From Paracoccaceae bacterium (lineage in GTDB: Bacteria > Pseudomonadota > Alphaproteobacteria > Rhodobacterales > Rhodobacteraceae), in assembly GCA_003564655.1 (NCBI GenBank), contig PXES01000149.1, forward strand, positions 1 to 22,497: a stretch of DNA of 22,497 nucleotides, given 5' to 3'. Under the pieces are notes generated by a model, which was given only the letters and a program-made list of their open reading frames with translations, did not search any database and was not told the DNA's origin. Position numbers and translations under genes: made by a program. Positions 14,137 to 21,107 of this stretch are shown here, one piece after another (the first letter of the stretch is position 1; each line of letters starts with the position of its first letter).

Positions 14137-15060
14137 TCAGGGCAGCGCGTCCCAGTCGGCAAGGCGGTTGCGGAACCAGCTGCGCTGGCGTTTGGCATAT
14201 TGGCGCGTCGCAAGTGTTGCTGCGTCCAATGCTTCAGACCACGATATGTTGCCCTGCAGATAGGCCACCAGTTCCGGCGCCCCGATGGCGCGGGCCCAGG
14301 GCGCGCGCGGCTGCCAGTGGGGCAGGGCAGCGCGCACCTCATCCAGCGCGCCTTGCGCCATCATCGCGTTGAAGCGCGAATCGATTCGCGCGTTCAGCCA
14401 GTCGACAGGCGGGCGCAGCACCAGCGCCGTGGCCTGCGCGCGCGCCAGCCGCGGCGGCGGCGTCGCGTCCTGCCAGTCGGCAAGGCCCCGCCCGGTGGTG
14501 CGCAGCACCTCCCAGGCGCGCTGGATGCGCGCCGGGTTCTGCGGGTCGATGCGCGCGCGCGTCGCGGCGTCCAGTTCGCCCAGCAGCGTGGCTGCGCCGT
14601 CCTGTGCCATGCGGGCATCGGCTTGGGCGCGTATCGCGCGCGGTACGGGCGGGATCGGGGCCAGCCCTTCGGTCAGGGCGCGGAAGTAGAGCCCTGTTCC
14701 GCCGACGATCAGCGCGTTGGGGTGGCGCGCCAGCAGCGGCTCGACCGCGCGCAGCCAGTGGCCCACGGACCAGTCCTGCCCCCGCGCGACGGTCCCGTAG
14801 AGCAGATGCGGCACTCGCGCGCAGTCCTCGGGCGGGGGGCGCGCGGTCAGCACGCGAAAGCTGTCATGCATCTGCAGCGCGTCGGCATTGACGATGAGCC
14901 GCCCCTGCGCCTCGGCCAGCCACAGCGCCAGCGCCGATTTGCCGCTGGCCGTGGGGCCGGCCAGCAGGATGGGCCGCGCCGGGTCGGGCGGGCGGTCCTG
15001 CAGGGCGCCCGCGATCCGGCCCAGAACCGGGTCGCGGGCTAGGTTGGGGGCGTCGCGCAT
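14137..15060 (-). CDS. miaA: tRNA dimethylallyltransferase
   Basis: MiaA transfers a dimethylallyl group to N6 of A37 in tRNAs reading UNN codons; MiaB-type enzymes then act on it. The protein has 307 residues from the start used. The P-loop reads LLAGPTASGKSALAL near residue 30. The family motif usually written DSxQ is NADALQMHDSF, followed by RVLTARP, then IVGGTGLYFRALTEGL, WARAIGAPELVAYL and the C-terminal RQYAKRQRSWFRNR. An in-frame ATG at 15103-15105 would add 15 residues. The inner ATG at 15058-15060 is preferred because it brings the P-loop closer to its usual N-terminal place, though ribosome-site evidence is weak for both. It is divergent from pyrH, with a 113-bp gap that must carry both promoters. 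Confidence 0.95.
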   Translation of the reverse strand: MRDAPNLARDPVLGRIAGALQDRPPDPARPILLAGPTASGKSALALWLAEAQGRLIVNADALQMHDSFRVLTARPPPEDCARVPHLLYGTVARGQDWSVGHWLRAVEPLLARHPNALIVGGTGLYFRALTEGLAPIPPVPRAIRAQADARMAQDGAATLLGELDAATRARIDPQNPARIQRAWEVLRTTGRGLADWQDATPPPRLARAQATALVLRPPVDWLNARIDSRFNAMMAQGALDEVRAALPHWQPRAPWARAIGAPELVAYLQGNISWSEALDAATLATRQYAKRQRSWFRNRLADWDALP

Positions 15061-15173
15061 CACAAGGCCCGCTTTCAGATTGAACCTGTCCCCGTTTTCC
15101 GACATTTTGCCGCCACACGGAAGCGCCCCCCGCCACGGGTCGCCGCGACCGGCCAGCCAGACAGGAGACCGCC

Positions 15174-15902
15174 ATGCCCGAGGACGCCCCGCAGACCACC
15201 TATCGGCGCGTCATGCTGAAGATCTCGGGCGAGGCGCTGATGGGCGATCTGGGCTACGGGCTGCACCCGCCCACCGTGGCACGCATCGCGCGCGAGGTGA
15301 AGTCCGTGCACGACATGGGCGTCGAGATCTGCATGGTCATCGGCGGCGGCAACATCTTTCGCGGGCTGCAGGGCTCGGCGCAGGGGATGGAGCGCACGCA
15401 GGCCGACTACATGGGCATGCTCGCCACGGTGATGAACGCGCTGGCGATGCAGACCGCGCTGGAAGAGCAGGGCGTCTACACCCGCGTGATCAGCGCCATC
15501 CCGATGGATCAGGTCTGCGAGCCCTATATCCGCCGTCGCGCCGTGCGGCATCTGGAGAAGGGGCGCGTGTGCATCTTTGCCGCCGGCACCGGCAACCCGT
15601 ATTTCACCACTGACACAGCGGCGGCGCTGCGGGCCTCGGAAATGGCGTGCGAGGCGATCTTCATGGGCAAGAATGTCGACGGCATCTATGACAGCGACCC
15701 CAAGACCAACCCGGCCGCCAAGCGCTTTGACGAGATCAGCTATGACGCGGTGCTGCGCGCCAATCTGCGGGTCATGGATGCCTCGGCCATCGCGTTGTGT
15801 CGCGACAACCGGATGCCGCTGATCGTCTTCTCGCTCGACGAACCCGGCGGCTTCAGCGGTATCCTCCGCGGCGAGGGGACATACACGCGCGTGCACCCCT
15901 GA
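15174..15902 (+). CDS. pyrH: UMP kinase
   Basis: PyrH phosphorylates UMP to UDP with ATP in the pyrimidine pathway. It is a 242-residue amino-acid-kinase-fold protein, forming hexamers in known members. Visible motifs are VMLKISGEALMGD near residue 13, VIGGGNIFRG near 55, DYMGMLATVMNALA, AGTGNPYFTTDTAA near 140 and FMGKNVDGIYDSDP near 163. The ATG at 15174 has AGGAGA 8 nt upstream. The frr gene follows after 81 bp, and this pyrH-frr-uppS-cdsA order is conserved across many proteobacteria. The gene is very probably the first of the long operon that runs to bamA. Confidence 0.97.
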   Translation: MPEDAPQTTYRRVMLKISGEALMGDLGYGLHPPTVARIAREVKSVHDMGVEICMVIGGGNIFRGLQGSAQGMERTQADYMGMLATVMNALAMQTALEEQGVYTRVISAIPMDQVCEPYIRRRAVRHLEKGRVCIFAAGTGNPYFTTDTAAALRASEMACEAIFMGKNVDGIYDSDPKTNPAAKRFDEISYDAVLRANLRVMDASAIALCRDNRMPLIVFSLDEPGGFSGILRGEGTYTRVHP

Positions 15903-15983
15903 GCTGTATCGCAGAGGCTTACATTTTCAGGCCGTGCGCGATAGAAGATCGACGCAGGCGCACAGAAGACGAGGGAGACGAGC

Positions 15984-16547
15984 ATGTCGGAAGAGATCGA
16001 GATCGATCTGGACGATCTGAAGCGCCGCATGGATGGGGCGATTGCGTCGCTGCGCACCGAATTCGCCTCTTTGCGCACGGGCCGTGCTTCGGCCTCGATG
16101 CTGGAGCCGGTGCAGGTCGAGGCGTATGGCCAGATGACGCCGATCAACCAGGTCGGCACTGTCAACGTGCCAGAGCCGCGCATGGTCACCATCAATGTCT
16201 GGGACAAGGGACTGGTCGGCAAGGTCGAAAAGGCCATCCGGGAATCGGGCCTTGGCATCAACCCGCAGCTGAACGGCACCATCATCATGCTGCCGATCCC
16301 CGAGTTGAACGAGGAACGCCGCCGCGAGCTGACCAAGGTGGCCGCGCAATATGCCGAACATGCCCGCGTCGCGATCCGCAATGTGCGCCGCGACGGGATG
16401 GACCAGCTCAAGAAGGCCAAGGCCGACGGCATGAGCGAGGACGAGCAGAAACTCTGGTCCGACGAGATTCAGGAATTAACCGACAATTATATCGGCATGG
16501 TGGATAAACAACTCGACACCAAACAGGCCGAGATCATGCAGGTCTGA
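15984..16547 (+). CDS. frr: ribosome recycling factor
   Basis: This is a 187-residue factor, the usual length, that splits post-termination ribosomes together with EF-G. Characteristic segments are the N-terminal helix ending FASLRTGRASASMLEPVQVE, the domain II piece MTPINQVGTVNVPEPRM, and the C-terminal helix with ELTKVAAQYAEHARVAIRNVRRD. The start ATG at 15984 has a GAGGGAGA ribosome site about 6 nt upstream. It is 81 bp after pyrH and 29 bp before uppS. The composition is more acidic and Met/Lys-rich than its neighbours, as is normal for this family. Confidence 0.97.
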   Translation: MSEEIEIDLDDLKRRMDGAIASLRTEFASLRTGRASASMLEPVQVEAYGQMTPINQVGTVNVPEPRMVTINVWDKGLVGKVEKAIRESGLGINPQLNGTIIMLPIPELNEERRRELTKVAAQYAEHARVAIRNVRRDGMDQLKKAKADGMSEDEQKLWSDEIQELTDNYIGMVDKQLDTKQAEIMQV

Positions 16548-16576
16548 GCCTGCCCGCCCCGAGCCGACGGTATTTC

Positions 16577-17320
16577 ATGACCTTTGACCGCGTCCCACAC
16601 GGCCCCGAACCTGTTCCCGCGACGGATCTGCATGTCGCGGTCATCATGGATGGAAACGGTCGCTGGGCGGCGAATCGCGGCTGGCCCCGGCTGGTCGGCC
16701 ATCGCAAGGGGGCCGAGCGGGTGCGCGAACTCGCCTCGGCCTGCCCGTCGCTGGGGATCCGCTACCTGACGCTCTATGCCTTCTCGACCGAGAACTGGAA
16801 ACGCTCGACCGAGGAAGTGCTGGGGCTGATGTCGCTTTTCGCGCGCTACATCAAGCGCGAGGCCGGGCGCATGAACCGCGAGGGCGTGCGCCTGCGCTTC
16901 ATCGGTGACCGCTCGCGGCTTGACCCCAAGCTCAGCGCGCTGTGCGACTGGGTCGAGGCCGAGACCGCGCACAACACGCGCTTTTTCCTGCAGGTCGCGA
17001 TCAATTACGGTGGCCGGGACGAGATTGCCCGCGCCACGCGCGCCATGGCGCAGGATGTCGCCGATGGCACGCTGGCGCCGGAAGAGGTCTGCGAGGCGCT
17101 GATCGGGCGCTATCTCGACACGTCCTTCGTGCCCGACCCCGATCTGGTGGTGCGCACCTCGGGCGAGACGCGGGTCTCGAACTTCCTGCTGTGGCAGGCG
17201 GCCTATTCCGAATACGTCTTTACCCCTGTCCTGTGGCCCGATTTCACGCCCGAGACGATGCGTCAGATCCTCGATGCCTTTCACGCCCGCGAACGCCGCT
17301 TCGGCGGCGTCGTGACATGA
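16577..17320 (+). CDS. uppS: isoprenyl transferase (undecaprenyl diphosphate synthase)
   Basis: This 247-residue cis-prenyltransferase builds the C55 lipid carrier used for peptidoglycan and other envelope polymers. The catalytic Asp25 is in VAVIMDGNGRWA. Other family blocks are GHRKGAERVRE, LTLYAFSTENWKR near residue 68, FFLQVAINYGGRDEI near 137, and the C-terminal RTSGETRVSNFLLWQ with its diphosphate-binding Arg and Glu. The length is typical. It follows frr by 29 bp and ends in ATGA shared with cdsA, so the two are translationally coupled. With dxr downstream, the operon joins early isoprenoid synthesis to the carrier synthase. Confidence 0.97.
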   Translation: MTFDRVPHGPEPVPATDLHVAVIMDGNGRWAANRGWPRLVGHRKGAERVRELASACPSLGIRYLTLYAFSTENWKRSTEEVLGLMSLFARYIKREAGRMNREGVRLRFIGDRSRLDPKLSALCDWVEAETAHNTRFFLQVAINYGGRDEIARATRAMAQDVADGTLAPEEVCEALIGRYLDTSFVPDPDLVVRTSGETRVSNFLLWQAAYSEYVFTPVLWPDFTPETMRQILDAFHARERRFGGVVT

Positions 17321-18132
17321 GTGCTGCAAGCGGCAGTTTCGGCGATCTGTGGGCCCGGTCGCTGTCGGGGGTGGCGATGGCCGCCATCGGCATCGCTGCG
17401 GTCTGGGCGGGCGGGCTGGTCTTTGCCCTGCTTGTCTGCGTGCTGTGCGGCGCGATGGTGTGGGAACTCACGCGCATGCTCGACCACGACGCCCCCTTCG
17501 GCAAGGCCGAGGCGGCGGGCTTCACCGCCGCAGTGGCGCTTCTGGTCTTCACGCTGCAACTGACGGGCGGCTGGCTGTTGGGCGCGGTGGCGCTGGCCGT
17601 GGTGCTGCTGGCGTGGCGCTTTCCGGTCGACCGCTGGATGGCCGGCGGCTATCTGGCGCTGATCCTGTTCGCGGGGCTGGGGCTGATCGCGCTGCGCGGG
17701 GCGTTCGGCTGGGAATGGGTGCTGTGGCTGGTGCTGGTGGTGATCGGCTCGGACATGGCGGGGTATTTCGCGGGGCGTCTGATCGGCGGGCCGAAGCTCT
17801 GGCCGCGCGTCAGCCCGAAAAAGACCTGGTCGGGCACGGTCGCGGGCTGGCTTGTCGCGGGTGCCATCGGCGCGGCCTTTATGGGCTGGCTTGGGGCGGG
17901 CGCGGGGCTGGTCGCGGTTTCGGTCGTCGTGGCGATGGCGGGGCAGGCGGGTGACATCGCCGAGAGCGCGATCAAGCGCCACGCCGGGGTCAAGGACAGT
18001 TCGACCCTTATCCCCGGCCATGGCGGGGTGATGGACCGGTTCGACGCGATGATCGCGGCGGCGCTGATGGTGCTGCTGCTGAACGAGGTCGGGGCGCTGG
18101 CGGCGCTGCGGTGCGCCGGGGCCGGGTGCTAG
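17317..18132 (+). CDS. cdsA: phosphatidate cytidylyltransferase
   Basis: CdsA makes CDP-diacylglycerol from phosphatidic acid and CTP, feeding all phospholipid synthesis, including the pgpA step coded elsewhere in this window. The protein has 271 residues with about eight hydrophobic segments. The family signature is complete near the C-terminus: SAIKRHAGVKDSSTLIPGHGG followed by MDRFD, and GSDMAGYFAGRLIGG with RVSPKKTWSG lies before it. The start ATG at 17317 overlaps the uppS stop by 4 bp (ATGA); it is chosen because of that coupling and because it gives the family length. dxr begins 3 bp after the stop. Confidence 0.96.
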   Translation: MSAASGSFGDLWARSLSGVAMAAIGIAAVWAGGLVFALLVCVLCGAMVWELTRMLDHDAPFGKAEAAGFTAAVALLVFTLQLTGGWLLGAVALAVVLLAWRFPVDRWMAGGYLALILFAGLGLIALRGAFGWEWVLWLVLVVIGSDMAGYFAGRLIGGPKLWPRVSPKKTWSGTVAGWLVAGAIGAAFMGWLGAGAGLVAVSVVVAMAGQAGDIAESAIKRHAGVKDSSTLIPGHGGVMDRFDAMIAAALMVLLLNEVGALAALRCAGAGC

Positions 18133-18135
18133 GCG

Positions 18136-19299
18136 ATGCGCGTCTCGGTCTTCGGCGCCACGGGCTCGATCGGCGAAAGCACATTTGACCTGCTGGCGCG
18201 GCGTGATGATATTCAGGCTGTTGCGCTGACCGGCGGGCGCAATGTCGCACGGTTGGCCGAACAGGCGCGCAGCCTGGGGGCGGAAATCGCGGTTACTGCG
18301 CATGACGACTGCTACGCCGCGCTGAAAGAGGCGCTGGCGGGCAGCGGGGTCGAGGCCGCCGCCGGAACGCAGGCGCTGATCGACGCGGCCGACCGCCCCG
18401 CCGACTGGGTGATGTCGGCCATTGTCGGCGCGGCGGGGCTGGCGCCGGGCTTTCGGGCGCTGGCGCAGGGGGCCACACTGGCGCTCGCCAACAAGGAATC
18501 GCTGGTGACCGCCGGGCCACTGATGATGGCGGAAGCCGCGCGCCATGATGCGCGTATCCTGCCGGTCGACAGCGAGCACTCCGCCGTGTTCCAGGCGCTG
18601 GTGGGCGAGGATACTGGCGCGGTCGAGCGGGTGATAATCCCCGCCTCGGGCGGGCCGTTTCGCGACTGGTCGCTTGAACGGCTGGAGCATGCGACGCTGG
18701 CTGAGGCGATGACCCACCCCAACTGGTCGATGGGCCAGCGCATCACGATCGATTCGGCATCTCTCTTTAACAAAGCGCTGGAACTCATTGAAACACGAGA
18801 ATTTTTCGGTTTCGAGCCGGACCAGATCGAGGCCGTGATTCACCCCCAATCCATCATCCACGCGCTGGTCGGGTTTCGCGACGGGGCGTTGATGGCGCAT
18901 CTGGGCGCGCCCGACATGCGCCACGCCATCGGCTATGCGCTCAACTGGCCCGACCGGGCCAAGCTGCCCGTGGCGCGGCTTGACCTCGCGGCGATCGGCG
19001 CCTTGCAGTTCGAGGCCCCCGACCCGGTGCGCTTTCCCGCGCTGCGGCTCGCGCGCGCGGTGATGGAGATGCGCGGCCATGCGGGCGCGGCCTTCAACGC
19101 CGCCAAGGAGGTGGCGCTTGACGAATTCATCGCCGGGCGGCTGCGCTATCTGGACATGGCGCGGCTGGTGGAACGCACAATTGACCAGCTTTTGACCGAC
19201 TCGTGCCTAACTGCGCCGGTAACTACGCTTGAAACGGTGCAGGCAATGGACCAGATGGCGCGTGAGGCCGCGCGCACGCTGGTACTGCGGATGGCATGA
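18136..19299 (+). CDS. dxr: 1-deoxy-D-xylulose 5-phosphate reductoisomerase
   Basis: Dxr converts DXP to methylerythritol phosphate with NADPH, the first committed step of the MEP isoprenoid route. The protein has 387 residues, a normal length. The NADPH site is VSVFGATGSIGESTFDL at the N-terminus. Later blocks are LALANKESLVTAG near 117, ILPVDSEHSAVFQAL with metal-binding Asp and Glu, IIPASGGPFRDW, HPNWSMGQRITIDSASLFNKAL, and IHPQSIIHALV. The segment usually read as DSATMMNKGLE is DSASLFNKALE here, a mild variant. It starts 3 bp after cdsA. The DNA around 18761-18815 is noticeably AT-rich for this window. Confidence 0.97.
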   Translation: MRVSVFGATGSIGESTFDLLARRDDIQAVALTGGRNVARLAEQARSLGAEIAVTAHDDCYAALKEALAGSGVEAAAGTQALIDAADRPADWVMSAIVGAAGLAPGFRALAQGATLALANKESLVTAGPLMMAEAARHDARILPVDSEHSAVFQALVGEDTGAVERVIIPASGGPFRDWSLERLEHATLAEAMTHPNWSMGQRITIDSASLFNKALELIETREFFGFEPDQIEAVIHPQSIIHALVGFRDGALMAHLGAPDMRHAIGYALNWPDRAKLPVARLDLAAIGALQFEAPDPVRFPALRLARAVMEMRGHAGAAFNAAKEVALDEFIAGRLRYLDMARLVERTIDQLLTDSCLTAPVTTLETVQAMDQMAREAARTLVLRMA

Positions 19300-19352
19300 G
19301 CAGGAGCGCGGCGGGACACAACGCTCTGGCGCGCGAATAAAGGGGATAGGGT

Positions 19353-20690
19353 GTGGACCTGATCGGGCTGCTGCCGGGCTTCGGCAATTTCTTTTACACG
19401 ATTGCTGCGTTTGTCATTGTCCTGTCGATCATCGTGGCAGTGCATGAATACGGCCACTACATCGTCGGCCGCTGGTCGGGCATCCACGCCGACGTGTTCT
19501 CGATCGGCTTCGGGCCAGTGCTGGCCAGCGGCACTGACAAGCGCGGGACCGTGTGGCAGATCGCGGCCATTCCGCTGGGCGGCTATGTGAAATTCGCGGG
19601 TGATTCGAGCGCGGTGTCCAGCAAGGATACCGAGGGCATGGCGCAGATGTCGGCGGCCGAGAAGCGGCACACCATGCATGGCGCCCCGCTTTGGGCGCGC
19701 GCGGCGACAGTCGCGGCGGGGCCGGTGTTCAACTTCATCTTCGCCTTTTTCGTCTTCGCCGGTCTGTTGATGTATGAGGGGCTCGCGGTGGATGAACCCA
19801 TCGTCGGCGAGATCACGCCGCTGCCTGCGCAACCTTTCGAGTTGTCCCCCGGCGACCGGATCATCGCGGTCGAGGGTGTCCCGGTCGAGAGCCTGGGCGA
19901 TTTCATGGACAGCGCCGCCGAGATGCCCGCCCAGCCCGTGCTGCGCTATACGGTCGAGCGGGATGGCAGCGTGACCGAGGTGACGGGGCCGCATCCGCAA
20001 CCGCCGCTGGCAGGCAGCATTGCGCTGCAATCGGCCGCGCGCGCGGCCGAGATGCAGCGCGGCGACGTGATCCTGTCGGTGGACGGGCAGGACATCGCAA
20101 CGTTCAGCGAACTGCGCGACCTGGTGGCCGAATCGGGCGGCGAACCGCTTGATCTGCGTGTCTGGCGGGGCGGGCAGGAACTCGACCTCGTGCTCGAGCC
20201 GCGCAGCACCGATCTGCCACTGCCCGGCGGTGGCTTCGAGACGCGCTTCCTGATCGGCCTGACCTCGGGGGCGGTGTTCGAATATGACACGCGCAGCCCC
20301 GGCATGGCCGAGGCTTCGGGAATTGCCGCTTCGCAGATCTGGCAGGTGATCCGCACCTCGGTCGAGGGGCTGTATTACATGGTGGTGGGCCAGATCAGCC
20401 CCTGCAACCTCTCCAGCCCCATCGGCATTGCCGAGGCGTCGGTTGCCACAGCCAGCGACGGGCTGGTCGAGTTCGTGTGGTTCATCGCCGTGCTGTCGGT
20501 GGCCATCGGGCTGTTGAACCTGTTCCCGATTCCGCCGTTGGATGGCGGTCATCTGGTGTTCCACGCCTACGAGGCCGTGATGCGCCGCCCGGCCGGTGAC
20601 CGCGCCGTGCAGGTGATGATCACCATCGGCCTGGGGCTGGGGCTGACGCTGTTCGCCATCGCGCTTTTCAGCGACCTGACCTGCCGCTGA
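19353..20690 (+). CDS. rseP: RIP metalloprotease RseP (site-2 protease family)
   Basis: This 445-residue inner-membrane zinc protease performs regulated intramembrane cleavage of anti-sigma factors in envelope stress and helps clear signal peptides. The zinc motif HEYGH is at residues 31-35 in the first membrane segment and the third ligand is Asp397 in PPLDGG. Two PDZ-like domains lie between: about 125-195 (LSPGDRIIAVEGVPVES) and 220-285 (MQRGDVILSVDGQDI). The membrane-embedded loop usually reading GGPI(R)IA is SSPIGIA here. The GTG start at 19353 is supported by AGGGGATAGG shortly upstream and gives the usual distance to HEYGH. It sits between dxr and the small membrane gene, ahead of bamA, the classic alphaproteobacterial order. 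Confidence 0.95.
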   Translation: MDLIGLLPGFGNFFYTIAAFVIVLSIIVAVHEYGHYIVGRWSGIHADVFSIGFGPVLASGTDKRGTVWQIAAIPLGGYVKFAGDSSAVSSKDTEGMAQMSAAEKRHTMHGAPLWARAATVAAGPVFNFIFAFFVFAGLLMYEGLAVDEPIVGEITPLPAQPFELSPGDRIIAVEGVPVESLGDFMDSAAEMPAQPVLRYTVERDGSVTEVTGPHPQPPLAGSIALQSAARAAEMQRGDVILSVDGQDIATFSELRDLVAESGGEPLDLRVWRGGQELDLVLEPRSTDLPLPGGGFETRFLIGLTSGAVFEYDTRSPGMAEASGIAASQIWQVIRTSVEGLYYMVVGQISPCNLSSPIGIAEASVATASDGLVEFVWFIAVLSVAIGLLNLFPIPPLDGGHLVFHAYEAVMRRPAGDRAVQVMITIGLGLGLTLFAIALFSDLTCR

Positions 20691-20773
20691 GGCGCAATCT
20701 CCACGCAATCGCCCGCGCGGTGCCGCAATCTTGCCTTTTTCTGCCGTCAAAGCTGGCGTGAAAGGAGATGGCC

Positions 20774-20929
20774 ATGGCTATTCTTGCGGTCGAAATGCGC
20801 AACGTCCAACTGGTATGGACCGATATCAAGGACCGGGTTCTGGTCGTCCTGTTCATAGCGCTCAGCATGGGGTTCGCGAGCCTCTTCTCGGTGCTTCTGG
20901 GCTACGGCCCGGTCGAGATGTATCGCTGA
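20774..20929 (+). CDS. small hydrophobic membrane protein of 51 residues
   Basis: This short gene starts at ATG 20774 with AAAGGAG at 20761-20767, a strong ribosome site 6 nt away. An ATG at 20768 in frame directly abuts the ribosome site and is less likely. The protein begins MAILAVEMRNVQLVWTDIKD, then has a single hydrophobic stretch of about 23 residues (roughly 22-44), and ends GYGPVEMYR. It reads as a one-pass membrane protein with a charged N-terminal amphipathic part. It lies 83 bp after rseP and 178 bp before bamA, in the same direction, and a long hairpin follows it. I do not recognise a family. Its place between an intramembrane protease and the outer-membrane insertase suggests, but does not show, an envelope role. 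Confidence 0.65.
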   Translation: MAILAVEMRNVQLVWTDIKDRVLVVLFIALSMGFASLFSVLLGYGPVEMYR

Positions 20930-20967
20930 TCGCGCCGTCGCACCCCGTTCCCTCCTCGCCTCAACAG

Positions 20968-21012
20968 ACAGCCCGTGCGCCCGGCCCGTCAGGACCCCGG
21001 GCGCCTGGCTGT
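20968..21012 (+). terminator. long interrupted hairpin after the 51-residue gene
   Basis: ACAGCC (20968-20973) pairs with GGCTGT (21007-21012), and GCGCCCGG (20977-20984) pairs with CCGGGCGC (20997-21004), separated by a small 3/2-nt internal loop and capped by a 12-nt loop. It begins 39 nt after the small gene's stop and ends about 32 nt before the bamA promoter candidate. It fits a terminator or attenuator, although no T-run follows. Confidence 0.5.
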
Positions 21013-21043
21013 GGTGCGCGCGCATCACCCCCTCCCGATTGCT

Positions 21044-21072
21044 TTGACAAGGCATCACTTCCCCGATACGCA
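21044..21072 (+). promoter_or_regulatory. candidate sigma-70 promoter for bamA
   Basis: A perfect -35 hexamer TTGACA at 21044-21049 is followed 17 nt later by TACGCA at 21067-21072, a weak -10 match. Strong -35 with weak -10 is common in this bacterial group. It would start transcription near 21080, leaving a leader of about 28 nt before the bamA ATG, and would give bamA its own transcription besides the operon. Confidence 0.45.
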
Positions 21073-21107
21073 AAGAGAAACAAAAATGCGGTAGAACGGG
21101 GCCCGTC

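Noticed and set aside
15903..15983. A promoter between pyrH and frr (TTACAT and GATAGA)
   Set aside because: The spacing is only 15 bp and both boxes are weak; co-transcription from pyrH explains frr expression.
19146..20750. A 534-codon open frame on the minus strand opposite dxr and rseP
   Set aside because: It covers two well-supported genes on the other strand and shows no protein family features.
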